Assembly: GCA_903919925.1 (NCBI GenBank)
Contig: CAIXKO010000156.1
Span: forward strand, 1 to 35,763
Length of the DNA: 35,763 nt
Direction: 5' to 3'
Source: an uncultured Bacteroidota bacterium
Lineage (GTDB): Bacteria > Bacteroidota > Bacteroidia > Bacteroidales > UBA12481
The notes under the pieces were generated by a model. That model was not told the origin of the DNA, did no database searches, and was given only the letters and a program-made list of their open reading frames with translations. This document shows positions 8,394 to 15,925 of the stretch, piece after piece; within the stretch, counting starts at the first letter, position 1; every line of letters begins with the position of its first letter. The translations under genes were made by a program, and so were the position numbers.

Positions 8394-9488
8394 ATGAAAT
8401 TTCTTAGGCCAACATATTTGATTAACCCTGATATCTGTAAGAGAAACCTACAGATTATGGCAGAAAAGGCATCCTCTTCGGGTGTGATTTTCCGACCTCA
8501 TTTTAAAACTCACCAATCCTTAATTCTTGGCCGGTGGTACAAGGATGCCGGTATCAGTAAAATTACAGTTTCCTCATTAAGTGCTGCTGAATATTTTGCT
8601 AATGATGGATGGAAAGATATCACAGTTGCTTTCCCGGTTAATTTAAGGGAAATCGACCTGATTAATCAGCTGGCTAAAACGGTCAGGATTGGCCTTTTGT
8701 TGGAAAATCCTCAGGTGGCCATTGCTTTGGATTGCGAGTTAAAGTATAATGCCGACGTTTACATCAAAATCGATACCGGTTATCATCGAACTGGATTAAT
8801 GCCTGGTGAAATGCCGGTTATTAAAGATCTGGCCGATCGGGTTCAAAACAGTAACCATCTCAATTTAGCAGGATTGCTGACTCATGCGGGTCATACCTAT
8901 CATGCGCCCAATGCAGCCGCGATAAAGAATATATATGCGGAATCCACACGGATTCTGAACGATGTGAAAAATAATTTGTCCTATTTGGGCCAGGATCTGA
9001 TTTTGTCTTATGGTGACACTCCATCATGCACCTTGATGGAAAGTTTTGAAAATATTCAGGAGATCCGTCCGGGGAATTTTATTTTTTACGATTTGATGAT
9101 GATTGATGCAGGTGTTTGCGACCCTTCACAGGTTGGAGGTATCGTGGTTTGCCCTGTTGTTGCTACTCATCCATCAAGAAATCAGGCTGTTTTATATGGT
9201 GGGGCCATTCATTTTTCCAAGGATTCCATTTTGATTGACGGAAAACGGGGTTACGGCCAGATGGTGGAAATGAATGCAAAAGGTTGGCATAAACCGATAC
9301 CCGGCGCCTGGTTGGTTTCTCTATCGCAGGAGCATGGAATTCTGGAAGCGCCACCTGAAGTAATCATGAATTTAAAACCGGGAAGTGTTGTTGGGATTCT
9401 ACCTGTACATGCTTGTTTAACAGCAAATTTGCTACATGGATATCAGCTTACTGATGGCGGTATTGCAGATTACTTTATTGGAAATTGA
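8394..9488 (+). CDS. D-threonine aldolase / D-serine dehydratase-like PLP enzyme (alanine-racemase fold)
   Basis: This 364-residue fold-type III PLP enzyme has an N-terminal TIM barrel with the Schiff-base lysine in RPHFKTHQ (Lys38) and a C-terminal beta domain of the D-Ser-dehydratase-like type. Near its end, PVHACLTAN supplies the His339/Cys341 pair that binds zinc in eukaryotic D-serine dehydratase. These enzymes act on D-threonine, D-serine or D-3-hydroxyaspartate; which one cannot be told from sequence. Upstream in-frame codons (TTG 8373) fall inside the terminator hairpin, so ATG 8394 is the start. It leads into the aminotransferase gene 42 nt later, suggesting a role in opening up D-amino acids, for example from peptidoglycan, as fermentation substrates (inference). 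Confidence 0.85.
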   Translation: MKFLRPTYLINPDICKRNLQIMAEKASSSGVIFRPHFKTHQSLILGRWYKDAGISKITVSSLSAAEYFANDGWKDITVAFPVNLREIDLINQLAKTVRIGLLLENPQVAIALDCELKYNADVYIKIDTGYHRTGLMPGEMPVIKDLADRVQNSNHLNLAGLLTHAGHTYHAPNAAAIKNIYAESTRILNDVKNNLSYLGQDLILSYGDTPSCTLMESFENIQEIRPGNFIFYDLMMIDAGVCDPSQVGGIVVCPVVATHPSRNQAVLYGGAIHFSKDSILIDGKRGYGQMVEMNAKGWHKPIPGAWLVSLSQEHGILEAPPEVIMNLKPGSVVGILPVHACLTANLLHGYQLTDGGIADYFIGN

Positions 9489-9530
9489 AATTATAAATGG
9501 TTAAGTTAACAAAAATATTTATCTTGCCAG

Positions 9531-10850
9531 ATGGTACGAAATACTCCGATTGACAGCCAAATTGTTGGGGAGCAAATTGCCCTTTCCAACCTACCTGATC
9601 TTGGGTTTGCCTCGATCAGGGAAATCGTCAGACTGGTAAATAAGATTGAGCAGCTTACCGGCGAAAAATTCATCAGAATGGAAATGGGAGTTCCTGGCCT
9701 GGAACCTCCCGATATTGGTATTGAAGCCGAAATTGCCGCATTGCATAAGGGCGTAGCTTCCAAATATCCGATGATCGAGGGCGTTCCTGAATTGAAGAGG
9801 GAAACCATGCGTTTTGTAAAATTATTCCTGAATGTTGATGTTAAGGAAGAGGCATGTATTCCATGCGTGGGGTCGATGCAGGGTGCGATGGCTGCTTTTA
9901 TGGTGGCAAACCGTTCAGACAGGAACAAGCTGGGAACCTTGTTTATTGATCCGGGTTTTCCGGTCCAAAAGCAGCAATGCAGGGTGCTGGGGCATGATTT
10001 TGAATCCTTTGATGTATATGATTTCAGAGGAGATAAACTGGGGCCGAAATTGGAGTCCTTTTTATCGACCGGAAAAATTTCAACGCTGCTATACTCAAAT
10101 CCGAATAATCCATCCTGGATTTGTTTTACTGACGATGAGCTGAAGACAATTGGAACACTTGCGGATAAGTATGATGTTATTGTGATTGAGGATCTTGCCT
10201 ATTTTGGAATGGACTTTCGAAAAGACTATTCTTACCCGGGTCAGGAGCCTTATCAACCTACAATCGCTAATTACTGCACGCATTGGCTTTTGCTTATTTC
10301 GAGTTCAAAGGCTTTTTCCTTTGCTGGTGAAAGGGTAGGGGCCATGGTTATCAGTGATCAGTTATTTAACCGGGTATATCCTGATCTAAAACGATATTAT
10401 ACATCGGATCAGTTTGGATATTCAATGATATATGGAGCGTTATATGCTTTATCTTCAGGTGTTTGTCATTCAGCACAATATGGACTTGCTGCCATGTTGA
10501 AGGCAGCCAATGATGGACAGTTTAATTTTGTGGAGATGGTAAGGGAATATGGCAGAAGAGCACACATTTTAAAGAACATTTTTATTTCAAATGGGTTTAG
10601 TATTGTTTATGACCGGGATATTGACGAGCCAGTTGCAGACGGGTTTTATTTCACCTTGTCCTACCCTGGGTTAACCGGGTCGGAGTTACTTGAAAATCTG
10701 CTATATTACGGTGTCAGTGCAATATCACTGATGATAACAGGAAGCACCAGGATAGAAGGATTGAGGGCGTGTGTGTCGCAGATTCATCCTACACTGTATC
10801 CGGTATTGGAATCGAGGCTAAAACAGTTTAACAAAGATTTTTCAAAATAA
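9531..10850 (+). CDS. PLP-dependent class I/II aminotransferase
   Basis: This 439-residue aminotransferase has the aspartate-aminotransferase fold: NPNNPSW for carboxylate binding, VIEDLAYFGMDF around the PLP-pyridine aspartate, and Lys260 in ISSSKAFSFAGERVG as the Schiff-base lysine. It should move amino groups from amino acids to 2-oxoglutarate, giving the 2-oxoacids consumed by the oxidoreductase whose genes start 7 nt downstream. The spacing implies one transcript with 10858-13522. The preferred amino acid (branched-chain, aromatic or other) is not readable. A weak -7-like TATCTTGC lies 12 nt before the ATG, but the gene may also be co-transcribed with the upstream PLP enzyme gene. Confidence 0.92.
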   Translation: MVRNTPIDSQIVGEQIALSNLPDLGFASIREIVRLVNKIEQLTGEKFIRMEMGVPGLEPPDIGIEAEIAALHKGVASKYPMIEGVPELKRETMRFVKLFLNVDVKEEACIPCVGSMQGAMAAFMVANRSDRNKLGTLFIDPGFPVQKQQCRVLGHDFESFDVYDFRGDKLGPKLESFLSTGKISTLLYSNPNNPSWICFTDDELKTIGTLADKYDVIVIEDLAYFGMDFRKDYSYPGQEPYQPTIANYCTHWLLLISSSKAFSFAGERVGAMVISDQLFNRVYPDLKRYYTSDQFGYSMIYGALYALSSGVCHSAQYGLAAMLKAANDGQFNFVEMVREYGRRAHILKNIFISNGFSIVYDRDIDEPVADGFYFTLSYPGLTGSELLENLLYYGVSAISLMITGSTRIEGLRACVSQIHPTLYPVLESRLKQFNKDFSK

Positions 10851-10857
10851 GAATGAT

Positions 10858-11088
10858 ATGGCAAAAATGAAAGGGGCGATAGTTGTTGACATTGAGAAAT
10901 GCAAAGGCTGTGAGGTTTGCAGAGTAGCTTGCCCAAACGATGTGATCGCTATGGCAAAGGAAGTTAACCATAAGGGTTATCATTATGCGTTTCAGGAAAA
11001 TCAGGAGGCATGTGTAGGTTGTGCAAATTGTGCGGTGGTTTGCCCGGATGGTGTTATTACGGTTTATAAAATTAAATTGTCCGATTAA
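10858..11088 (+). CDS. 2-oxoacid:ferredoxin oxidoreductase, delta (2x[4Fe-4S] ferredoxin) subunit
   Basis: This 76-residue polyferredoxin has two complete CxxCxxCxxxC motifs, Cys15/18/21/25 (CKGCEVCRVAC) and Cys52/55/58/62 (CVGCANCAVVC), binding two [4Fe-4S] clusters. As the delta subunit it passes electrons from the thiamine-diphosphate site to free ferredoxin or flavodoxin. It is first in the delta-alpha-beta-gamma order typical of bacteroidete VOR/KOR operons and lies 12 nt before the alpha gene's first possible start. Confidence 0.94.
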   Translation: MAKMKGAIVVDIEKCKGCEVCRVACPNDVIAMAKEVNHKGYHYAFQENQEACVGCANCAVVCPDGVITVYKIKLSD

Positions 11089-11103
11089 TCATAAAATTGC
11101 TTG

Positions 11104-12177
11104 ATGATGAAGGAATTAAAACTGATGAAAGGCAACGAAGCGGTTGCGGAGGGTGTGATCCGGGCCGGGGGCGATGCTTATTTTGGTTATCCGATCACCC
11201 CACAGTCGGAGGTGATGGAATACCTGATGGCCGAGCAGCCGGAGAAACGCACCGGAATGGTAGTGTTGCAGGCTGAAAGCGAAATTGCTGCCATCAACAT
11301 GGTTTATGGTGCCGCCAGCACTGGAAAAAAGGTCATGACCAGTTCTTCGAGTCCTGGCATGAGCCTGATGCAGGAAGGAATATCCTATTTAGCGGGTGCG
11401 GAATTACCCTGCCTGCTATTGAATGTAGCTCGCGGTGGTCCGGGGTTGGGTACTATTCAACCTTCGCAGGCCGACTATTTTCAGTCCACAAAAGGAGGCG
11501 GTCACGGAGATTACCGGTTAATCGTTCTTGCCCCTTCCTCGGTTCAGGAAATGTTTGATTTTGCTTTTCTGGGTTTTGATCTTGCTTTTAAATACAGGAA
11601 TCCGGTATTAATTCTTTCTGATGGGCTGATTGGTCAGATGATGGAAAAAGTTGAACTTTGTGATCAAGTACCCAGGACCACCTATTTTGACCGGAGTTGG
11701 ACACTAACCGGAAAACCTGACGGGCAGCCAAAAAACCTGGTTACTTCGCTTGATCTTGATGCAGCTATGCAGGAAATTCATAATCAACATTTGCAGGAAA
11801 AGTACAGGAGATGCCAGGAAAGTGAGGTTCGATTTGAACTTTTTAATACTGAAGATGCTGAATATTTGTTTGTTGCTTATGGTTCATCTGCTCGGATCTG
11901 CCAAAAAGCGATTCAACTGGGACGAGAAGAAGGAATAAAGATCGGCTTGCTACGGCCCATTACCTTATGGCCCTATCCTGCAAAACCTCTCTCTGAACTT
12001 GCTCCACGGATGAAAGGCATTTTGAGTGTTGAACAAAGTGCCGGTCAGATGGTTGAAGATGTTAGATTATCAGTTGGATGTGGAGTACCTATCGAACATT
12101 TCGGGCGGATGGGTGGTATGATTCCAACGCCCGAGGAAGTTCTTAAAAACTTAAAGAAACTGCTTATTTCGAAATAG
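11104..12177 (+). CDS. vorB: 2-oxoacid:ferredoxin oxidoreductase alpha subunit, VorB type
   Basis: This 357-residue subunit carries the pyrimidine-binding half of the thiamine-diphosphate site (GGDAYFGYPITPQSEVMEYL region, then ESEIAAINMVYGAASTGKKVMTSSSSPG). The C-terminal part (about 250-350) is the transketolase-C-like domain. Automated pipelines usually name it 3-methyl-2-oxobutanoate dehydrogenase subunit VorB, but four-subunit 2-oxoglutarate (KorA) enzymes are close relatives, so substrate assignment is open. Starts at 11104 and 11107 are equally possible; the TTG at 11101 is unlikely. It is followed 2 nt later by the beta gene. Confidence 0.92.
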   Translation: MMKELKLMKGNEAVAEGVIRAGGDAYFGYPITPQSEVMEYLMAEQPEKRTGMVVLQAESEIAAINMVYGAASTGKKVMTSSSSPGMSLMQEGISYLAGAELPCLLLNVARGGPGLGTIQPSQADYFQSTKGGGHGDYRLIVLAPSSVQEMFDFAFLGFDLAFKYRNPVLILSDGLIGQMMEKVELCDQVPRTTYFDRSWTLTGKPDGQPKNLVTSLDLDAAMQEIHNQHLQEKYRRCQESEVRFELFNTEDAEYLFVAYGSSARICQKAIQLGREEGIKIGLLRPITLWPYPAKPLSELAPRMKGILSVEQSAGQMVEDVRLSVGCGVPIEHFGRMGGMIPTPEEVLKNLKKLLISK

Positions 12178-12179
12178 TT

Positions 12180-12962
12180 ATGGATATAAAAGATATTATT
12201 AACCCGAAAAACCTGGTTTACCAGAAGACACCGCTAATGACCGATAAGCCTCTGAGCTATTGCCCGGGGTGCGGCCACGGCACTGCTCACCGGATACTAA
12301 TGGAGGTGATTGAAGAGATGGGTATACAATCCGAAACTATTGGGGTGGCACCGGTTGGCTGCTCGGTTCTTGCCTATGATTTCATGAATGTGGATATGGT
12401 GGGTGCTTCACATGGACGGGCTCCTGCTGTGGCTACCGGGATAAAAAGATGCTGGCCCGAAAAATTCGTATATACCTATCAGGGTGATGGAGATTTGGCA
12501 GCCATTGGGACCGCCGAAACCATTCATGCTTGTAACCGGGGAGAAAACATCACAATAATTTTTATTAATAACGGGATATATGGCATGACCGGTGGTCAGA
12601 TGGCTCCAACAACTTTAAAAGGGATGAAAACCTCAACAAGTCCGTATGGCCGTGATTTGGAGACCATGGGAAACCCGCTGAAAATTTCAGAATTGGTGGC
12701 TCAGCTTCCGGGAACCTGCTATGTTACCCGTCAGTCAGTGCATTCGCCCAGAAATGTTCGAAGGGCAAAAAAGGCCATTCGTGCTGCTTTTGAATCTCAA
12801 AAAGCAAATAAAGGAACATCTCTTGTAGAGATTGTCTCCAACTGCAATTCCGGATGGAAACTCGAACCGGTGGCATCAAATGAATGGATGGTGGAGAATA
12901 TGTTTCCTTTTTATCCAATGGGAGACATCAAGGTTGATGGTAAACTGGTTAGTAATCAATAA
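12180..12962 (+). CDS. 2-oxoacid:ferredoxin oxidoreductase beta (ThDP-binding) subunit, VorA/KorB type
   Basis: This 260-residue subunit binds thiamine diphosphate and Mg: GDGDLAAIG (102-110) through IFINNGIYGMTGGQ (Asn130/131) is the classic GDG-x-NN motif. CPGCGHG (28-34) gives cysteines for the proximal [4Fe-4S] cluster. With the other three subunits it cleaves a 2-oxoacid to CO2 and an acyl group passed to CoA. It begins 2 nt after the alpha stop and precedes gamma by 11 nt. Confidence 0.94.
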   Translation: MDIKDIINPKNLVYQKTPLMTDKPLSYCPGCGHGTAHRILMEVIEEMGIQSETIGVAPVGCSVLAYDFMNVDMVGASHGRAPAVATGIKRCWPEKFVYTYQGDGDLAAIGTAETIHACNRGENITIIFINNGIYGMTGGQMAPTTLKGMKTSTSPYGRDLETMGNPLKISELVAQLPGTCYVTRQSVHSPRNVRRAKKAIRAAFESQKANKGTSLVEIVSNCNSGWKLEPVASNEWMVENMFPFYPMGDIKVDGKLVSNQ

Positions 12963-12973
12963 ATAACAAAAAA

Positions 12974-13522
12974 ATGACCGAAGAGATTATCATAGCCGGT
13001 TTTGGTGGCCAGGGAGTTCTTTCAATGGGCAAAATCCTGGCTTATTCAGCGATCATGCAAAATCAGGAGGTTAGCTGGTTCCCATCATACGGACCTGAAA
13101 TGAGAGGAGGAACCGCCAATGTTACCGTTATTTTGAGCGATCAAAGGATCAGTTCTCCAATATTACATGTTTACGACACCGCCATCCTGCTTAATCAACA
13201 ATCGTTGGATAAGTTTGAGAATTCAGTGAAACCGGGCGGGGTATTGCTGTTTGACAGTAACGGTTTGACCCGGCATCCGGAGCGTACCGATATCAGGATT
13301 TATCGTGTGGATGCAGCAGATGCCACGGCGAAAATGGATTCCGCCAAAGCATTCAATATGGTTGTTTTAGGAGGGTACTTGAAAATCAAGCCAATTGTTA
13401 AAATCGAAAATGTTTATAAAGGTTTGGAGAAATCTATTCCTGCCAGATACAGCCATCTGCTTGAACTGAATAAGAAGGCAATTGAAGTGGGTCAGGAGAT
13501 TGTGGAAAAGGTGAGCGGCTAA
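12974..13522 (+). CDS. 2-oxoacid:ferredoxin oxidoreductase gamma subunit
   Basis: This 182-residue gamma subunit contributes to CoA binding. The family signature GFGGQGVLSMGKILAYSA opens the protein, followed by the conserved PSYGPEMRGGTANVTVILSD segment. It is the last gene of the delta-alpha-beta-gamma set. Its TAA overlaps the stop codon of the convergent SDR gene (shared bases 13519-13522), leaving no room for a conventional terminator. Confidence 0.94.
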   Translation: MTEEIIIAGFGGQGVLSMGKILAYSAIMQNQEVSWFPSYGPEMRGGTANVTVILSDQRISSPILHVYDTAILLNQQSLDKFENSVKPGGVLLFDSNGLTRHPERTDIRIYRVDAADATAKMDSAKAFNMVVLGGYLKIKPIVKIENVYKGLEKSIPARYSHLLELNKKAIEVGQEIVEKVSG

Positions 13523-14331
13523 TCAGCAAAAGAGTTTTTCTTGTGTTTTTTGTGCAGGTAGCGGTTGAGGAGGCCAGGTGAAAATCGTGCGAGATAGATT
13601 CCCAATACCTCGATACCGCCATAGATTAATTCATTCTTTTTGTGATGAACGGCATTTACCATTTTTGATGCCATCACCAGCGGGTCCACTCCTTTTTGCT
13701 GGTTGCGGCTCATTTTGTTGAACTTTTCTCCTGTGGGGGTGATGGCATTTACGGATATCTGAGTGCGTATATAGCCTGGGCACACTATTGTGATATTGAC
13801 TCCATAATCAATAACTTCCTGGCGAATGGAATCGAAGAAACCATGAAGCGCATGTTTGGCTGCGGCATAAGCTGATCGCAGCGGGGTGCCAATTTTACCC
13901 ACTACACTGGAAGTAACCACAATGTGTCCGCTGTTTTGCCTTATCATAATGGGCAAAACCGATTTGGTGAGCGCAATCACGCTGAAATAATCAATATCCA
14001 TGACTTTCCGGTCAATCTCAACGGGCGATTCTATAGCCAACGCACGACTGCTGATTCCTGCATTATTAAACAGTACGTCCACACGGCCAAACCGTGCCAT
14101 AACCTTTTCTGTTAGTGAGTTAACTTCATCATACTGATAAAGGTCGGCGGGTAAAATTAGTATCGCTTCTTCAGGAAGTCCGGTTTTGCCTGCAACACGT
14201 ATGAGTTCCTCCGCCCTGCGGGCTGTGAGTACGAGATTTGCACCTTCACGCGCACACACTATTGCCAGTGCTTCGCCTATGCCGGAGGAGGCACCTGTTA
14301 TCCAGACTGTTTTATTTTTCAGGGTCTTCAT
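13519..14331 (-). CDS. Short-chain dehydrogenase/reductase (SDR), DHRS7B-like
   Basis: This 270-residue classical SDR has cofactor motif TGASSGIG (12-19), NNAG (89-92), catalytic Ser141/142 in VVTSSVVG, and Tyr155-xxx-Lys159 in YAAAKHALHGF. The PGYIRT segment after the active site and a basic C-terminus resemble the DHRS7-like group. The substrate is unknown. The open frame extends to 14376, but MKTLKNKTVWITG at 14331 is the normal SDR start and the -7 element lies upstream of it. It is divergent from the VOC gene and tail-overlaps vor gamma by 4 bp. Confidence 0.9.
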   Translation of the reverse strand: MKTLKNKTVWITGASSGIGEALAIVCAREGANLVLTARRAEELIRVAGKTGLPEEAILILPADLYQYDEVNSLTEKVMARFGRVDVLFNNAGISSRALAIESPVEIDRKVMDIDYFSVIALTKSVLPIMIRQNSGHIVVTSSVVGKIGTPLRSAYAAAKHALHGFFDSIRQEVIDYGVNITIVCPGYIRTQISVNAITPTGEKFNKMSRNQQKGVDPLVMASKMVNAVHHKKNELIYGGIEVLGIYLARFSPGLLNRYLHKKHKKNSFAD

Positions 14332-14347
14332 GGGTTTTTCGTTTTGA

Positions 14348-14376
14348 CGAAAATAGCAATTCATTTCCAGTTTCAA
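14348..14376 (-). promoter_or_regulatory. SDR promoter: -33 TTG and -7 TATTTTCG
   Basis: On the minus strand TTG (plus-strand CAA 14374-14376) is followed after 18 bp by TATTTTCG (plus-strand 14348-14355), one mismatch from TAnnTTTG. The ATG is 16 nt further on. It is divergent from the VOC promoter next to it. Confidence 0.45.
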
Positions 14377-14386
14377 GGATGATTGG

Positions 14387-14419
14387 TTGTTTTCTGTGAT
14401 CCCTTCTTGGTTATATTTG
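14387..14419 (+). promoter_or_regulatory. VOC gene promoter: -33 TTG and -7 TATATTTG
   Basis: TTG at 14387-14389 is followed after 22 bp by TATATTTG (14412-14419), an exact TAnnTTTG match. The ATG at 14444 gives a leader of roughly 18 nt. This excludes the upstream in-frame start at 14387. Confidence 0.55.
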
Positions 14420-14443
14420 TCGGTTCAAAAAAATGAAACCATT

Positions 14444-15514
14444 ATGGAGAAAAGGATTATCGGGATACAGCAAATTGGTATCGGGGTTAAAAACATGCGC
14501 GAAGCCTGGAGTTGGTATAAAAAGGCTTTTGGGATGGACATCCGGGTATTTGAAGATGACGCGGTCGCTGCCTTAATGCTCCCGTATACAGGGGGAGAAC
14601 CCAGAAAACGCCATGCTGCATTGGCTATAAATATCCAGGGTGGAGGTGGGTTTGAGATCTGGCAGTACAAAGGGAGAATTCCTGAACCTCCTGCCTTTTC
14701 TATTCAAATTGGCGATCTGGGAATTTTTGCGGCCAAAGTGAAATCAAAGAATGTAAGGAATAGTTTCAAAGAGCTTTCAGATGCAGGAATTTCTATACCT
14801 GGTGGTTTGCTGACCGGCCCCGATGGGAAGGAACACTTTTTTGTGACGGACCCTTATAATAACATTTTTGATGTTGTGGAGGGTAGTTCCTGGTTCCATA
14901 ATGATAATAAGCACAGTGGCGGTACTTATGGTGCGATTATCGGGGTAAGCAATATTGATGCAGCCATGAAAGTGTATTCAGATATATTGGGTTATGATCA
15001 TGCTGTATACGACAAAACAGGGGTGTTTCCCGACTTATCCCTGATAAATGGTGGATCAGGGAAGTTCAGGCGGGTTTTACTCACCCACAGTGTGAAGCGT
15101 TCGGGTGGTTTCAGCCGGCTATTTGGTGAGAGCAAGATTGAACTGATTCAGGCCTTGGACCGCCAACCGGAATCCATTTTTAAAAACCGTCTTTGGGGTG
15201 ACCTTGGTTTTATCCATTTATGTTTTGATATTCAGGGAATGCATGAACTGAAAAAGGAATGTGCTGAAAAGGGCTTCCCCTTTACCGTTGACAGTGAGGT
15301 GAAATCGGGCGAGTCATTTGATATGGGTGAGGCAGCCGGCCATTTTAGTTATATTGAAGATTGCGATGGTACCCTCATAGAATTTGTAGAAACACACCGG
15401 GTTCCTATACTGAAAAAGCTGGGAATATCAATTAACATGACCAAACGAAACCCATTGAAAAATTTGCCTGATTGGCTGATAAAAGGGATGAGGTTTAATA
15501 GGTTTAAAGGGTAA
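14444..15514 (+). CDS. Two-domain VOC (glyoxalase/bleomycin-resistance fold) family protein
   Basis: This 356-residue protein has two vicinal-oxygen-chelate domains (about 5-148 and 160-320) and a short basic tail. Of the usual metal-ligand positions, the beta-1 His is replaced in both halves (Gln10, Ala164). Glu71 remains in the first domain, and Glu233, His258 and Glu313 remain in the second. The metal site, if any, would lie mainly in the C-terminal half, as in 4-hydroxyphenylpyruvate dioxygenase-like proteins, but the full 2-His-1-carboxylate set is not obvious, so I do not assign dioxygenase activity. It is divergent from the SDR gene, and the two may act on one substrate (inference). 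A G-rich tract begins right after its stop codon. Confidence 0.82.
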   Translation: MEKRIIGIQQIGIGVKNMREAWSWYKKAFGMDIRVFEDDAVAALMLPYTGGEPRKRHAALAINIQGGGGFEIWQYKGRIPEPPAFSIQIGDLGIFAAKVKSKNVRNSFKELSDAGISIPGGLLTGPDGKEHFFVTDPYNNIFDVVEGSSWFHNDNKHSGGTYGAIIGVSNIDAAMKVYSDILGYDHAVYDKTGVFPDLSLINGGSGKFRRVLLTHSVKRSGGFSRLFGESKIELIQALDRQPESIFKNRLWGDLGFIHLCFDIQGMHELKKECAEKGFPFTVDSEVKSGESFDMGEAAGHFSYIEDCDGTLIEFVETHRVPILKKLGISINMTKRNPLKNLPDWLIKGMRFNRFKG

Positions 15515-15522
15515 ATGGTTAA

Positions 15523-15593
15523 GGGTTAAGTAGGGGTGAAGGGGGAAGGGTTAAGGAAGGGTGAAGGGTTAAGGGTGAAGGAAGAATAAAGGG
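15523..15593 (+). other. G-rich tract with GGGTTAA/GGGTGAA units, G-quadruplex-capable
   Basis: Runs of three to five G begin at 15523, 15533, 15541, 15548, 15559, 15566, 15573 and 15591. The first four are separated by 7, 4 and 2 nt, meeting the usual G3+N1-7 quadruplex rule. The tract is almost pure purine plus TT on the plus strand and would be transcribed into the VOC 3' UTR. No coding sense was found. Confidence 0.6.
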
Positions 15594-15614
15594 TTTCAAT
15601 AGTAGATTTGTAGG

Positions 15615-15722
15615 GGTTGAAGATTTTCAACCCTCTTGAATTTTGTTTGTGGTTGAAGATTTTCAACCGTCTTGAATTTGGTTTGTGGTTAAAGATTTTC
15701 AACCGTCTTGAATTTGGTTTGT
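15615..15722. repeat. Three tandem 36-bp repeats, each with a palindrome
   Basis: Copies lie at 15615-15650, 15651-15686 and 15687-15722, exactly contiguous. Each starts with GGTTGAAGATTTTCAACC (7-bp stem, GATT loop) followed by a TCTTGAATTT-G-TTTGT half. Copies 2 and 3 are almost identical, while copy 3 has one stem mismatch (GGTTAAA). No spacers separate them, so this is not a CRISPR array. One frame would encode a 12-residue repeat, but no independent coding evidence exists. From 15723 to 15850 I see only short TTCACG-type and TCATTCGG repeats and no gene. Confidence 0.8.
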
Positions 15723-15847
15723 GGGATCATTCGGTGTTTGCGTATCATTCGGCGTTTTTGCAGAGATCTGCGTTATCACAACACCATTCTTCCGAATCAC
15801 GTTTCACGCTTTCCGGTTCACGTGATTCCTGTCACTAATCTTCTTTA

Positions 15848-15880
15848 TTTGTTCGTTTGCTCATTATTTTTATATCTTCG
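15848..15880 (+). promoter_or_regulatory. Histidine kinase promoter: TTTG and TATCTTCG
   Basis: TTTG at 15848-15851 is followed after 21 bp by TATCTTCG (15873-15880), one mismatch from the Bacteroidota -7 consensus. The spacing matches the known 19-21 bp. The ATG at 15926 follows after a leader of about 40 nt. Confidence 0.5.
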
Positions 15881-15925
15881 GGGGCAAAACTTTGAAGTTC
15901 AGACACTGTGCGATATGAATTTTCC

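Noticed and set aside
14444-15514. 4-Hydroxyphenylpyruvate dioxygenase
   Set aside because: The two-domain VOC layout is similar, but the first metal histidine is missing in both halves and the C-terminal HPPD helix and motifs are not seen; the organism also looks anaerobic.
15615-15722. CRISPR array (repeat length 36)
   Set aside because: The three units are directly contiguous with no spacers, and no cas gene is present.
15617-15838. A 73-residue open frame across the 36-bp repeats encoding a 12-residue repeat (LKIFNRLEFGLW)
   Set aside because: It begins at TTG, is explained by the 36-nt unit being a multiple of three, has no ribosome site or promoter placement, and loses its character right after the repeats.
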